The notes below the pieces were generated by a model. It saw only the letters and a program-made list of their open reading frames with translations. It ran no database searches and was not told the origin of the DNA. Both the position numbers and the translations under genes were made by a program. Positions 14,561 through 22,483 of a DNA stretch of 36,504 bases are shown here, piece after piece. Position 1 is the first letter of the stretch, and the number at the start of each line of letters is the position of its first letter. Origin of the DNA: RGIG1995 sp045652425 (GTDB lineage: Bacteria > Bacillota > Clostridia > Oscillospirales > CAG-272); NCBI GenBank assembly GCA_045652425.1, contig JAZRUG010000021.1, forward strand, positions 1 to 36,504. Reading direction: 5' to 3'.

Positions 14561-16960
14561 ATGGAGAAAAAAATGACGGCTTTGGAAGAAAGATTTATTA
14601 GGGCGAAGAGGGAACTTTTTGACGTTCTTTACGGACATTTGAACGATATGCAGAGAAAGGCTGTGTTTACCGTAAATAACCCACTATTGATATTGGCAGG
14701 TGCGGGAAGCGGAAAGACTACGGTTCTTGTAAACAGAATTGCATATATCATTAAATTTGGAAATGCATATTATTCGGATAATATACCGCTTGATTTGGAT
14801 ATATCCGACGTTGAGCGATTGGAAAATGCGAAGACAGCCGAAAAAGAAGAGATAGAAGGGCTTTTGCGTGAATATGCCGTTGAACCTTGTGCACCATGGG
14901 GAGTACTTGCTATTACATTTACTAACAAGGCGGCAAAGGAGATATCCGAAAGACTTGAAAGAGAGTTGAACGAGGAAGTTAACGACATTTGGTCGGGGAC
15001 ATTTCATTCTGTATGTTTAAGAATGCTTAGAAAATTCGGCGACAGAATAGGGCTTGGCAACAATATTACGATATATGATACCGACGATACGAAGAAGCTT
15101 GTATCTTCATGTATGAAAGAATTGAATATAGATGAAAAATACTTGAATCCGAAGCTCGTGAGAAACGAGATAAGCAGAGCGAAGGACAAGCTTATTACGC
15201 CCGAACTATATGCAAAAGATGCCGTAGACGAAAGCGGAACGGCAAACTTCAGATTAGTGAAGATAGCTAATATATACAGATTGTATCAGCAGAAGATGGC
15301 AGAGGCGAATGCCGTTGATTTTGACGATATAATTATGAAGACCGTTGAACTTTTGCAGACAGATGAAGAGGCAAGGAGATATTATCAGAGAAAATTTAAG
15401 TACGTATTAATAGATGAGTATCAGGATACCAACCACGCCCAATTTGTTTTGGCATCGTTACTTGCAGGCGGATATAATAATATTATGGCAGTTGGCGATG
15501 ACGACCAGAGCATATATAAATTCAGGGGCGCGACTATAGAGAACATATTGAATTTTGACAAGACTTTTGAAAATGTATCGGTTATAAAGCTTGAGCAAAA
15601 CTATAGGTCAACGAAATATATACTTGATGCGGCAAACTCTGTTATAAGAAATAATATTGGTAGAAAAGGCAAGGAATTGTGGACCGACAAGCAGGGCGGA
15701 GAGCAGATAACTTTGCGACGTTGCGATAATCAAGTTGATGAAGCAAAATACATAATAAACAAGATTGTTGAATTGGTTATAAAAGAGAAGAGAAAATATT
15801 CCGACTTTGCTATTCTTTGCAGAATGAACGTTCAATCGAGTACTATTGAAAACGTATTCGTGAAGAGTGGGATACCTTTCCGTATGCTTTGCGGTCAAAG
15901 ATTTTACGAGCGCAAAGAGGTAAAGGATATTCTTTCTTATCTTTGCCTTATAAACAACACCGATGATAATTTAAGGTTAAGAAGGATAGTAAACGAACCT
16001 AAACGTAAACTTGGGGATACGACGATGAATGCCGTTGAGAAGATAGCGGTTGCAGAGGGCTGCAGTATGTTTACGGTTATGAAAAACTGTAGAAAGTACA
16101 AAGCATTGTCACAGGCGAGTACAAAGTTGACAGATTTTGTTTTGCTTATAGAGCATTTAAAAGACTTGGCAGACAGGGTACCGTTGAATGAGTTGGTTGA
16201 AAAGACGATAAGACTTTCAGGATATGAAAATATGCTTATATCTGCGGGCGAAGAAGAGAAGGATAGACTTGAGAACGTTCTTCAGATGATTTCAAACGCA
16301 GAAGAGTATATGGAAAACAACCCCGAGGGAACACTTGCATCATATCTTGAAGAAGTATCGTTGGTAGCAGATATAGACAACTACGACAAGGATGCAGAAG
16401 CCGTAACGATTATGACGGTACACAGCGCGAAGGGACTTGAGTTTCCCGTAGTATTTATTCCCGGACTTGAAGAGGGCATATTCCCGGGCGGACAGAATGT
16501 GCTTGATGAAGAGGTTGAGGAAGAAAGAAGACTTTGTTACGTGGCGATAACGAGAGCGAGAGAGTCGCTTGTCTGCACATTTGTAAGAGAACGAATGGTG
16601 TTTGGGCAAACTCAATATAACAGAATGTCACGTTTTCTTGAGGAAATTCCTACGGATTATATAAACAGAGAACTTTCGGAAGCGGAAAAAGCTGTAAACG
16701 AACAACGAAACAGTTTTAAACCCAGAAGACCTATTGAAATATCGAAAGAACTTACGAACAAATCGAAGGAAATACGCAAGCCGGCAATGCAGACGACGGC
16801 AGGATTTTCGACAGGAGATAGGGTAAGACATATTACTTTTGGCGAAGGAACGTTGCTTTCGGCAAAACCTATGGGAGCAGATATATTATACGAGATAGCG
16901 TTTGATAATGCCGGAACGAAGAAACTTATGGCAACGTACGCGAAACTTAAAAAAATTTAG
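14561..16960 (+). CDS. pcrA: UvrD/PcrA-type superfamily 1 DNA helicase
   Basis: This is a 799-residue helicase with all SF1A motifs: Walker A AGAGSGKTT (46-54), motif Ia LAITFTNKAAKEI, motif II DEYQDT (285-290), motif III GDDDQSIYKFRGA (312-324), motif IV NYRST, motif V TVHSAKGLEF and motif VI YVAITRARE (about 660). It unwinds DNA 3'-5' in repair and in displacing RecA or RNA polymerase. The C-terminus (TGDRVRHITFGEGT...) is the small RNA-polymerase-binding domain of PcrA. A charged insert of about 45 residues separates motifs I and Ia (65-110), longer than in B. subtilis PcrA. AAGGGGG precedes the ATG by about 7 bases, and a terminator follows. Confidence 0.93.
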   Translation: MEKKMTALEERFIRAKRELFDVLYGHLNDMQRKAVFTVNNPLLILAGAGSGKTTVLVNRIAYIIKFGNAYYSDNIPLDLDISDVERLENAKTAEKEEIEGLLREYAVEPCAPWGVLAITFTNKAAKEISERLERELNEEVNDIWSGTFHSVCLRMLRKFGDRIGLGNNITIYDTDDTKKLVSSCMKELNIDEKYLNPKLVRNEISRAKDKLITPELYAKDAVDESGTANFRLVKIANIYRLYQQKMAEANAVDFDDIIMKTVELLQTDEEARRYYQRKFKYVLIDEYQDTNHAQFVLASLLAGGYNNIMAVGDDDQSIYKFRGATIENILNFDKTFENVSVIKLEQNYRSTKYILDAANSVIRNNIGRKGKELWTDKQGGEQITLRRCDNQVDEAKYIINKIVELVIKEKRKYSDFAILCRMNVQSSTIENVFVKSGIPFRMLCGQRFYERKEVKDILSYLCLINNTDDNLRLRRIVNEPKRKLGDTTMNAVEKIAVAEGCSMFTVMKNCRKYKALSQASTKLTDFVLLIEHLKDLADRVPLNELVEKTIRLSGYENMLISAGEEEKDRLENVLQMISNAEEYMENNPEGTLASYLEEVSLVADIDNYDKDAEAVTIMTVHSAKGLEFPVVFIPGLEEGIFPGGQNVLDEEVEEERRLCYVAITRARESLVCTFVRERMVFGQTQYNRMSRFLEEIPTDYINRELSEAEKAVNEQRNSFKPRRPIEISKELTNKSKEIRKPAMQTTAGFSTGDRVRHITFGEGTLLSAKPMGADILYEIAFDNAGTKKLMATYAKLKKI

Positions 16961-16975
16961 TGAATAGTTAAGGTA

Positions 16976-17008
16976 GGGATTTGCCGGAAATTCGGCAAAT
17001 CCCTTTTT
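16976..17008 (+). terminator. Helicase gene terminator
   Basis: GGGATTTGCCG and CGGCAAATCCC enclose a 6-base loop and are followed by five T. Confidence 0.92.
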
Positions 17009-17022
17009 GTATCTATTTTGTA

Positions 17023-17051
17023 TTGACAAAAATAAATCATAGGTGTATTAT
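17023..17051 (+). promoter_or_regulatory. Promoter of the cobalamin riboswitch operon
   Basis: TTGACA (17023-17028), a 17-base spacer and TATTAT (17046-17051) would start transcription near 17058, just before the riboswitch core. Confidence 0.8.
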
Positions 17052-17057
17052 AACTGT

Positions 17058-17226
17058 GTGCTTATTTGGGGAAGTAGGTGGAAGTCCTACACGAGCCCGT
17101 CGCCGTATGATGCAAAAGAGATATTTTTCTTATCCGAAGCCGCTTTTTCGGAGAAAGTGTCATTGAGTTTTATGCTTGAGAAGACAGAAAAATATGCATT
17201 GAAGTCGGTATATCCGAATTTTGCAT
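17058..17226 (+). ncRNA. Cobalamin riboswitch
   Basis: The leader contains the conserved B12-box series in order: GGGGAAGTAGGTGGAAGTCC, then CGAGCCCGTCGCCGT (compare GCGGRCCCGCCACTGT), then GTCATTG, and the 3' element GAAGTCGGTATATCCGA, closed by ATGCA/TGCAT. This is the AdoCbl-sensing fold. A further hairpin (CATTTCAT at 17231-17238 with ATGAAATG at 17267-17274, enclosing CTCCG/CGGAG) may be the expression platform. It lacks a T-run and stops 20 bases before the ribosome binding site, so whether control is by termination or translation is unclear. The following genes should be expressed when cobalamin is scarce. Confidence 0.85.
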
Positions 17227-17312
17227 AAATCATTTCATAAAAATACTCCGCGAGGGCCGGAGCAAAATGAAATGTAAAGAAACAATTTTATATTAAAAAA
17301 GGAGAAAACACA

Positions 17313-17837
17313 ATGACAACAAGACAGTTAAAAAAAGTGTTGTCTGTAATCCTTTGTGTGGTGCTTATAGCGGCTACAGCACTTATGGCAATCGGTTGCA
17401 GCAACGAAGCTAAAGACGGCGATGAAACGAAAGCCGAAATGAACGAAAACCCTAAAGTTGAAAGCAACGAGGGCGGAGAATCTTCTGATGATGAAAATAC
17501 TCCGTTGGAATCAAACATTGAGGTGGGAGCGAAAGTTCTCGGCGAAGGAAAGAATAAGTTTGATTTTAGCGTTGTTGACATCGACGGAAACGTAACGCAA
17601 TTTGTTATTCAAACCGACAAGGAAATCGTAGGCGAAGCTTTGATTGAGCTTGGACTTATCAAGGGGGATGCCGGACCTTACGGCTTGTACGTAAAAGAGG
17701 TTAACGGAATAGTGGCTGATTATGACAAGGACAAGACGTACTGGGGATTTTATGTTGACGGCGGATACGCAATGACCGGTGTTGATATGACGAAGATAGA
17801 ATCCGGAAAGGTATATTCTTTTAAGGTTTCCAAATAA
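17313..17837 (+). CDS. DUF4430 lipoprotein, probable corrinoid-binding component
   Basis: This 174-residue protein has a lipoprotein signal (lipobox MAIGC, Cys29), an acidic linker (about 30-70) and a C-terminal DUF4430 domain (about 90-174; GEALIELGLIKGDAGPYGLY and YWGFYVDGGYAM). DUF4430 is related to the beta domain of transcobalamin and intrinsic factor, which binds B12. The upstream cobalamin riboswitch and the overlapping ECF S-component gene support a role as an extracellular corrinoid-binding lipoprotein. AAGGAG 8 bases upstream supports the ATG. Confidence 0.85.
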   Translation: MTTRQLKKVLSVILCVVLIAATALMAIGCSNEAKDGDETKAEMNENPKVESNEGGESSDDENTPLESNIEVGAKVLGEGKNKFDFSVVDIDGNVTQFVIQTDKEIVGEALIELGLIKGDAGPYGLYVKEVNGIVADYDKDKTYWGFYVDGGYAMTGVDMTKIESGKVYSFKVSK

Positions 17838-18349
17838 TGAAGCTAAATATTAAGGAAATAGCTATATTCGGTATGCTTGGCGGATTGATGTTTGCATCGA
17901 AATTAGCTATGGAATTGTTTCCGAATATTCATCTTATAGGTGTATTCATTGTAGCAATTACCGTTGTATATAGAATGAAAGCGCTGTACCCGATATACAT
18001 ATTTGTATTTGTATTCGGTTTATTTTACGGATTTAATATATGGTGGTTGCCGTATATTTATATATGGACAATTCTTTGGGGAGTAGTAATGCTTTTGCCG
18101 AAGAAAATGCCGCCGAAGGTAGCGCCTATAGTATATATGATTGTGTGTGCAGTTCACGGATTTTTGTACGGAACGCTATACGCACCTGCACAAGCTATAA
18201 TGTTTGGGTTTACATTTAAGCAGACGATAGCTTGGATAATAGCGGGTATACCGTTTGATGCGATACACGGAGTAAGCAATTTGATATGCGGCATACTTAT
18301 CGTACCTCTTATAAAGGCGATGAAACTTGCAGAACGCTATTCTCATTGA
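17837..18349 (+). CDS. ECF-type transporter S component, probably for a corrinoid
   Basis: This 170-residue, very hydrophobic protein has five or six predicted helices, the size and profile of the substrate-binding S component of energy-coupling-factor transporters, with a short Ala/Gly-containing N-terminal helix (EIAIFGMLGGLMFASK). The start ATG shares one base with the upstream stop (TAATG), so translation is coupled. Substrate assignment comes from the riboswitch and the DUF4430 partner. The energising A/A'/T subunits are not in this window and are presumably shared and encoded elsewhere. Its substrate could be cobalamin, a precursor or the lower ligand. Confidence 0.75.
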   Translation: MKLNIKEIAIFGMLGGLMFASKLAMELFPNIHLIGVFIVAITVVYRMKALYPIYIFVFVFGLFYGFNIWWLPYIYIWTILWGVVMLLPKKMPPKVAPIVYMIVCAVHGFLYGTLYAPAQAIMFGFTFKQTIAWIIAGIPFDAIHGVSNLICGILIVPLIKAMKLAERYSH

Positions 18350-18363
18350 AGAAATAGAAAATG

Positions 18364-18396
18364 GAACTGTTGCAAATATGCAGCAGTTCTTTTTTT
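18364..18396 (+). terminator. Terminator of the corrinoid uptake operon
   Basis: GAACTGTTGC pairs with GCAGCAGTTC (one wobble) around a 6-base loop, followed by seven T. Confidence 0.9.
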
Positions 18397-18408
18397 AACA
18401 AAATTCTA

Positions 18409-18437
18409 TTGACAAGATAAAAAAAGCGTGTTATAAT
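18409..18437 (+). promoter_or_regulatory. Promoter of the T-box/trpB unit
   Basis: TTGACA (18409-18414), a 17-base spacer and TATAAT (18432-18437) are both full consensus. Confidence 0.85.
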
Positions 18438-18444
18438 CCATACA

Positions 18445-18745
18445 TAGTTATAAATAAACCGTTGATGCGGAGATAAAAACGTTTATGCTTCCACAGAGAG
18501 TCGGGGTAAGCTGAGAGCCCGATGAAAAACAGAGCGTTAAATGGACCGCGGAGGGTGCAGTCAAAGGCGATAGGTTAATTGCCGAGTATTCTGCAACGGA
18601 TAAAAGACTCCCGTAAGAAGTCTGAGATATGTTTGTATCTTGCAAAGGTGTGCGGTAGATTTACCGTGAATCAAGGTGGCAACGCGGATAAGAAGTTTAT
18701 TCGTCCTTGACAGAATATATATTCTGTCGGGGATTTTTTGTTTTA
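18445..18745 (+). ncRNA. T-box leader with tryptophan specifier
   Basis: The T-box sequence AAGGTGGCAACGCGG lies at 18673-18687, with CCTT (18705-18708) closing the antiterminator. The competing terminator is an exact palindrome GACAGAATATATATTCTGTC (18709-18728) extended by TCCTT/GGGGA and followed by TTTTTT. A TGG specifier followed by A sits in the stem I region at 18542-18544. The TGGC bulge would pair with a tRNA ending GCCA, as expected for tRNA-Trp with discriminator G. Uncharged tRNA-Trp should therefore switch on trpB. The stem I fold has not been computed. The AAGG start of the T-box departs from the usual AGGG. Confidence 0.88.
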
Positions 18746-18769
18746 AAAACAAATCGGAGGAATGAATTA

Positions 18770-18808
18770 ATGAAACTTTTAACAAGACGATGGCGAGGCG
18801 TAAGATAA
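18770..18808 (+). CDS. 12-codon leader-like ORF with one Trp codon
   Basis: GGAGG (18756-18760) lies 9 bases before an ATG that encodes MKLLTRRWRGVR and then TAA. It sits between the T-box terminator and trpB. The ribosome binding site is as good as that of real genes here, so it is probably translated. With one Trp codon among five Arg codons, it may sense charged tRNA-Trp a second time by ribosome stalling, as the short leader peptide does in the Bacillus anti-TRAP operon. A pairing that would shut off trpB has not been identified. Confidence 0.5.
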   Translation: MKLLTRRWRGVR

Positions 18809-18864
18809 TCCGCATAAAAATCGAAATAAAAACAACTTATATATAGAATTTGGAGAAAGAGATT

Positions 18865-20085
18865 ATGAAATTTAACGGAATTGATTTTGATACTTATTTT
18901 AACAACTATCCCGACGAGAACGGTTATTTTGGCAAATACGGCGGTGTTTATATTGATGACAAATTAAAGGCAGCGATGGCTGAAATAACAGAGGCATATT
19001 ACAGCATTTGTCAGTCGAGAAAATTTATTGCAGAGCTTAGAAGAATCAGAAAGGAATTTCAGGGCAGACCTACTCCCGTAACCCATCTTGAAAGACTTTC
19101 CGATGCACTCGGCGGCAAGGTTCAGCTTTACGCAAAGCGCGAAGATTTGAACCATTCAGGAGCACACAAGCTTAATCACTGTATGGGTGAAGCGTTACTT
19201 GCAAAATATATGGGCAAGAAGAAAGTAATTGCAGAAACCGGTGCCGGCCAGCACGGTGTTGCACTTGCGACTGCGGCTGCATATTTTGGCCTTGAATGTG
19301 ATATTTATATGGGTACTGTTGATATTAAAAAACAGGCTCCAAACGTAGCAAGAATGAAAATACTCGGCGCAAACGTTGTTGAGGTAACTCATGGACTTCA
19401 GACGTTAAAAGAAGCTGTGGATGCTGCTTTTGATGCATATAGCAAAGAATATAAGGATTCTATTTATTGCATTGGTTCGGTTTTAGGTCCCCATCCTTTT
19501 CCGATGATGGTACGTGACTTCCAGAGTATTGTAGGCATAGAAGCAAGAGATCAGTTTGTTGAGATGACAGGTCATTTGCCGAGTTCAATCGTTGCTTGTG
19601 TCGGCGGCGGAAGTAATGCGGCAGGTCTTTTTGCAGGGTTCTTAAATGATCCCGTTGATATATATGGTGTTGAACCTCTTGGCAGAGGACCAAAACTCGG
19701 CGACCACGCGGCAAGTTTGAAGTATGGAACAGAGGGAATTATGCACGGCTTTAACAGTATTATGCTTAAAGACGAAAATGGTGAGCCTGCCCCCGTATAT
19801 TCTGTAGCAAGTGGACTTGACTATCCTTCATCGGGCCCCGAACATGCATTCTTGCATGACATCGGCAGAGTAATATACGACGTTGTTGACGACGAAGAAA
19901 CGATAGATGCGTTCTTTACGCTTTCAAGACTCGAGGGTATTATTCCCGCAATTGAAAGCGCTCACGCTGTTGCATACGGTATGAAACTTGCAAAGAAGAT
20001 GAGCAAAGGTTCAATTCTTATTAACCTCTCCGGACGCGGCGACAAGGATATGGACTACGTTATAGAAAACTACGGAATTAGATAA
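18865..20085 (+). CDS. trpB: Tryptophan synthase beta chain, stand-alone
   Basis: TrpB is a PLP enzyme that condenses indole and L-serine to tryptophan. The ATG at 18865 with GGAGAAAGAG upstream gives 406 residues; the in-frame TTG at 18850 is disfavoured because the ribosome binding site overlaps it. The PLP lysine is Lys102 in SGAHKLNHCMGEALL, and the phosphate loop VGGGSNA is intact. The segment after the lysine (KLNHC) differs from the KTNQ of classic TrpB and resembles a subgroup seen in anaerobes. No trpA or other trp gene is adjacent. With the Trp T-box this suggests tryptophan made from salvaged or imported indole, although trp genes may exist elsewhere. Confidence 0.93.
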   Translation: MKFNGIDFDTYFNNYPDENGYFGKYGGVYIDDKLKAAMAEITEAYYSICQSRKFIAELRRIRKEFQGRPTPVTHLERLSDALGGKVQLYAKREDLNHSGAHKLNHCMGEALLAKYMGKKKVIAETGAGQHGVALATAAAYFGLECDIYMGTVDIKKQAPNVARMKILGANVVEVTHGLQTLKEAVDAAFDAYSKEYKDSIYCIGSVLGPHPFPMMVRDFQSIVGIEARDQFVEMTGHLPSSIVACVGGGSNAAGLFAGFLNDPVDIYGVEPLGRGPKLGDHAASLKYGTEGIMHGFNSIMLKDENGEPAPVYSVASGLDYPSSGPEHAFLHDIGRVIYDVVDDEETIDAFFTLSRLEGIIPAIESAHAVAYGMKLAKKMSKGSILINLSGRGDKDMDYVIENYGIR

Positions 20086-20090
20086 ATAAT

Positions 20091-20119
20091 GAAAAACCCC
20101 GAAATTTGCGGGGTTTTTT
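20091..20119 (+). terminator. trpB terminator
   Basis: AAAACCCCG and CGGGGTTTT enclose a short loop and are followed by further T, directly after trpB. Confidence 0.9.
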
Positions 20120-20169
20120 ATGAAAAAGTGTCGTTAGATATAATTTAGTGGCACAAACCAGAGAGGCAA

Positions 20170-20228
20170 GTTCTTTGCCAAGCTTTCTACGAAAGAAAGC
20201 AGCTTTCTTTCCTTAAAAGAAAGTAAGA
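20170..20228. repeat. Short palindromic GAAAGAAAGC repeat
   Basis: GAAAGAAAGC is followed at once by AGCTTTCTTTC, and a second TTAAAAGAAAGTAAG copy lies close behind. It sits in the gene-free gap between trpB and the phosphoesterase gene. This resembles small dispersed repeats of Clostridia genomes; no function is evident. Confidence 0.4.
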
Positions 20229-20230
20229 CA

Positions 20231-20261
20231 AAAAAAGACCACCGACTGTTCGGTGGTCTTA
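20231..20261 (-). terminator. Terminator of the metallophosphoesterase gene
   Basis: AAGACCACCGA pairs perfectly with TCGGTGGTCTT around CTGT, and the minus-strand RNA ends in seven U. Confidence 0.92.
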
Positions 20262-20268
20262 AATATTG

Positions 20269-22068
20269 TTATTTAACTTCGGGTTTCTTTTTTTTACCGA
20301 TGATAAGACCTACAACAAGGCCAACAACCAATCCGCCGAGGGTACCGACGATTATTAACGGATCAAAGCCTTTAGCTTCGGGTTCTTTTTCGTCGTTAGG
20401 CTGTGTTTCGGGAGCAGGAGTATCAGATGATTCAGCAGTATCTGACGTTTCAACCGTATCAGTTGTTTCGGGTTCTGTTTCTGCAGGGGCGGTAGAAGAC
20501 TCTACAACAGCGAGGTCGATGCTGAACTGGTTTTCTTCGAGATAATAAGCTTCTCTGGCGGTTGAGATGTATTCAACGTCAACGTGGCTGCCGTCTTCGG
20601 AGAAGTAGAGCATAGCAACGAGACCTGCACCTCCGAAGGTTTTATCAGTGTGCTGGGGGTCAATAAGCATCTGTGTAACGATGTTGCCGTTTTCACCTTT
20701 AGTCTGAGTAGTAACGATTTTATCAAAGGGATCGTGTCCCGAAAGAACGAGAACTATGTTTTTGTGTTTCTTAACAAACTTATTCCAGATATCGTCACCG
20801 TCGTTATGACCGCCGATATTAGAAGCGGCAGCGTTGTCGCCTTTATCGAGTGTTGTACCGTCGTGGTAGAGATAAACGTGTGTGTTAACAATAACGTTGT
20901 GGTCGGGATTTTCGCTAACGATTTTATTTGCCCACTCAAGAACCTCGTCGGAGGGGCCCATATCGAGATTTACCAACAAATATTTGTTATTTCCGGCAAC
21001 GAACTTATGGTATGTATTGAGCATAGTTTCATCGAAGCTACCGCTTACTTTTGAGCCGTATTCGGAGTAAGGGAAGAATTCGTTGAACTTTTCAGCAGAG
21101 TCGTGGTTACCGCGAACGATAGAATAGGGAACAGAGCTGTCAAGCATTTTCATAAGGTTCTTTGCAAGTTGCCACTCGTATGTTTCATCTTTGTCGGTGA
21201 TATCTCCCAAGCCCATAACGTATTTGATTTTCTTGGCTTCAACGTTGGAGGCGAGCCAGCTGTAAAGTGTAACCAATTTGTTTTGATAGTAGTAGTTAAG
21301 TGTCTGCGTATCGCCTACTACGGCAAAGGAGTAAGCGTAATCTGTTACGGGTTCTTTTTCGAGCCAAGGGTTTCTTGAAGTGAAGTTAGGTCCGACACCG
21401 TTCAAGTCTTTAAGTATTTTTTCTTCCTGTGTAACGTTATAAGAACCGATAACGTTATCTTTATCAAGGGTACCTGCAAAATCTGTCTTGATTTCTGCAG
21501 TTGTACGAATGTCAGAATAAAGTGTAACGTTCTTTATACTTCCTTTAAAATACTGTGCATTTTCTGTACGGTGGTCACCGCCGATACAAGCGTTTGATTT
21601 TAAAGTAAGAGAATCAGGTGAATCTTTAACTATAGTTTGTTCAGCGACGCCGTTAACGTAGCAAGTAACTTCATCGGAAACTGAATCCTTAACTATAGCC
21701 AAGTGAATCCATTCACCCGTATAAACGTTGATTTTGTTAAAAGTGAAATCATACGTAGTTTTGTTTGCATCAATGAGGTAAAGACGGGGGTTACCGTTTG
21801 TTTTGATTTCAAAGCTGAAACAAGCGGTTGTCATATTTGAGAAGTCACCGGCGATTACGCCACCTCTTGTGGTAGCAGGGGTGTCAGCAGGAAAACGTAT
21901 AGTAGCTTCGTATGTAGAGGGAAGCTTGGATAGTGGATTGCTTGTGACGAAGAGATCTTCTTTAGTGAATACTGCACCCTCTTCGGCTGCGGAAGCAGCA
22001 AAAGCGGTGAAGCAACAGACAATCAAAAAGATTGATAAAAATAGTGCTGTGATTTTTGTTTTGTTCAT
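20269..22068 (-). CDS. Secreted metallophosphoesterase with LamG-like domain
   Basis: This is a 599-residue surface protein. A signal peptide (1-28, ending ASAA) leads into a laminin-G/concanavalin-like beta-sandwich (about 45-190; GEWIHLAIVKD, CYVNGVAE). The calcineurin-like phosphoesterase domain (about 245-470) has its metal ligands: GD in VVGDTQ (Asp253), GLGDITD (Asp289), GNHD (321-323), NTHVYLYHDG and SGHD. A Thr/Glu/Pro-rich linker (about 525-570) and a membrane helix (about 573-592) with a KKKK tail anchor it; there is no LPXTG motif. It probably cleaves extracellular phosphate esters with the beta-sandwich binding a carbohydrate. AAGGAGATG precedes the ATG. Confidence 0.88.
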   Translation of the reverse strand: MNKTKITALFLSIFLIVCCFTAFAASAAEEGAVFTKEDLFVTSNPLSKLPSTYEATIRFPADTPATTRGGVIAGDFSNMTTACFSFEIKTNGNPRLYLIDANKTTYDFTFNKINVYTGEWIHLAIVKDSVSDEVTCYVNGVAEQTIVKDSPDSLTLKSNACIGGDHRTENAQYFKGSIKNVTLYSDIRTTAEIKTDFAGTLDKDNVIGSYNVTQEEKILKDLNGVGPNFTSRNPWLEKEPVTDYAYSFAVVGDTQTLNYYYQNKLVTLYSWLASNVEAKKIKYVMGLGDITDKDETYEWQLAKNLMKMLDSSVPYSIVRGNHDSAEKFNEFFPYSEYGSKVSGSFDETMLNTYHKFVAGNNKYLLVNLDMGPSDEVLEWANKIVSENPDHNVIVNTHVYLYHDGTTLDKGDNAAASNIGGHNDGDDIWNKFVKKHKNIVLVLSGHDPFDKIVTTQTKGENGNIVTQMLIDPQHTDKTFGGAGLVAMLYFSEDGSHVDVEYISTAREAYYLEENQFSIDLAVVESSTAPAETEPETTDTVETSDTAESSDTPAPETQPNDEKEPEAKGFDPLIIVGTLGGLVVGLVVGLIIGKKKKPEVK

Positions 22069-22107
22069 AGTACATCTCCTTTTTGTTATATCGATAATAT
22101 CAGTACC

Positions 22108-22136
22108 ATTATACTATGTTTTGCGCCAATATGCAA
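22108..22136 (-). promoter_or_regulatory. Promoter of the metallophosphoesterase gene
   Basis: On the minus strand TTGCAT (22136-22131), a 17-base spacer and TATAAT (22113-22108) lie about 40 bases before the start codon. Confidence 0.75.
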
Positions 22137-22200
22137 TAAGAAAAATAAATTAATAAATAAATGATTTTTTTAATACATTGAATATATTTATTGTTAAAAA

Positions 22201-22224
22201 GAAAAACCACTGCACTTGCAGTGG
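22201..22224 (-). terminator. Terminator after the tRNA-like fragment
   Basis: CCACTGC (22207-22213) pairs with GCAGTGG (22218-22224), and the minus strand ends in TTTTT. It directly follows the CCA end of the tRNA-like fragment on the same strand. Confidence 0.8.
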
Positions 22225-22228
22225 CTTC

Positions 22229-22272
22229 TGGCACCCGCAACAGGAATCGAACCTGTAACTAACTCATAGGAG
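22229..22272 (-). pseudogene. 3' part of a tRNA-Arg(CCU) gene (tRNA fragment)
   Basis: These 44 bases match positions 25062-25105 of the intact tRNA-Arg at 42 of 44 sites, in the opposite orientation, and cover the anticodon loop, variable region, T arm and 3' acceptor with CCA. Upstream (to about 22310) the D-arm-like TATAATGGATA is present, but no segment pairs with the 3' acceptor strand, so no full cloverleaf forms. It is a disrupted tRNA gene or the end of an element that carried tRNA sequence. The remainder of 22273-22311 is not recognisable. Confidence 0.75.
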
Positions 22273-22311
22273 ATACCCATGGAAACGGCTCTCGTATCCA
22301 TTATAATACCT

Positions 22312-22339
22312 AAAAATCCCCTGTTGTCAGGGGATTTTT
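22312..22339 (-). terminator. Terminator of the GNAT/acyltransferase/membrane protein operon
   Basis: AAAAATCCCCTG pairs perfectly over 12 bases with CAGGGGATTTTT around TTGT. Being symmetrical it can act on both strands; on the minus strand it follows the membrane-protein gene by about 145 bases. The sequence between (22340-22483) shows nothing else. Confidence 0.85.
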
Positions 22340-22483
22340 AAGGTTAAAGTATTATTCTGTGTTACGCCGTTACCGCTGATTTTATGCTGTTTTCACTTGT
22401 TTGATTAGCAAGTGATTAGCAAGAGCGGTGATTTTAGGGTGGTGGTAATATGTTTATGTTATACCGTTACATAACCGCCAGTG

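Noticed and set aside
17043..17228. Two short ORFs in the leader before the DUF4430 gene
   Set aside because: They overlap the cobalamin riboswitch and lack ribosome binding sites.
18448..18815. Minus-strand ORFs in the trpB leader
   Set aside because: They are antisense to the T-box RNA, which explains the sequence fully.
20584..21054. 156-codon plus-strand ORF opposite the metallophosphoesterase
   Set aside because: Antisense shadow; the minus-strand gene has a signal peptide, intact catalytic motifs, a promoter and a terminator.
22229..22311. A second functional tRNA gene on the minus strand
   Set aside because: Only the anticodon loop to the CCA end matches; no 5' acceptor strand pairs with the 3' end, so a cloverleaf cannot form.
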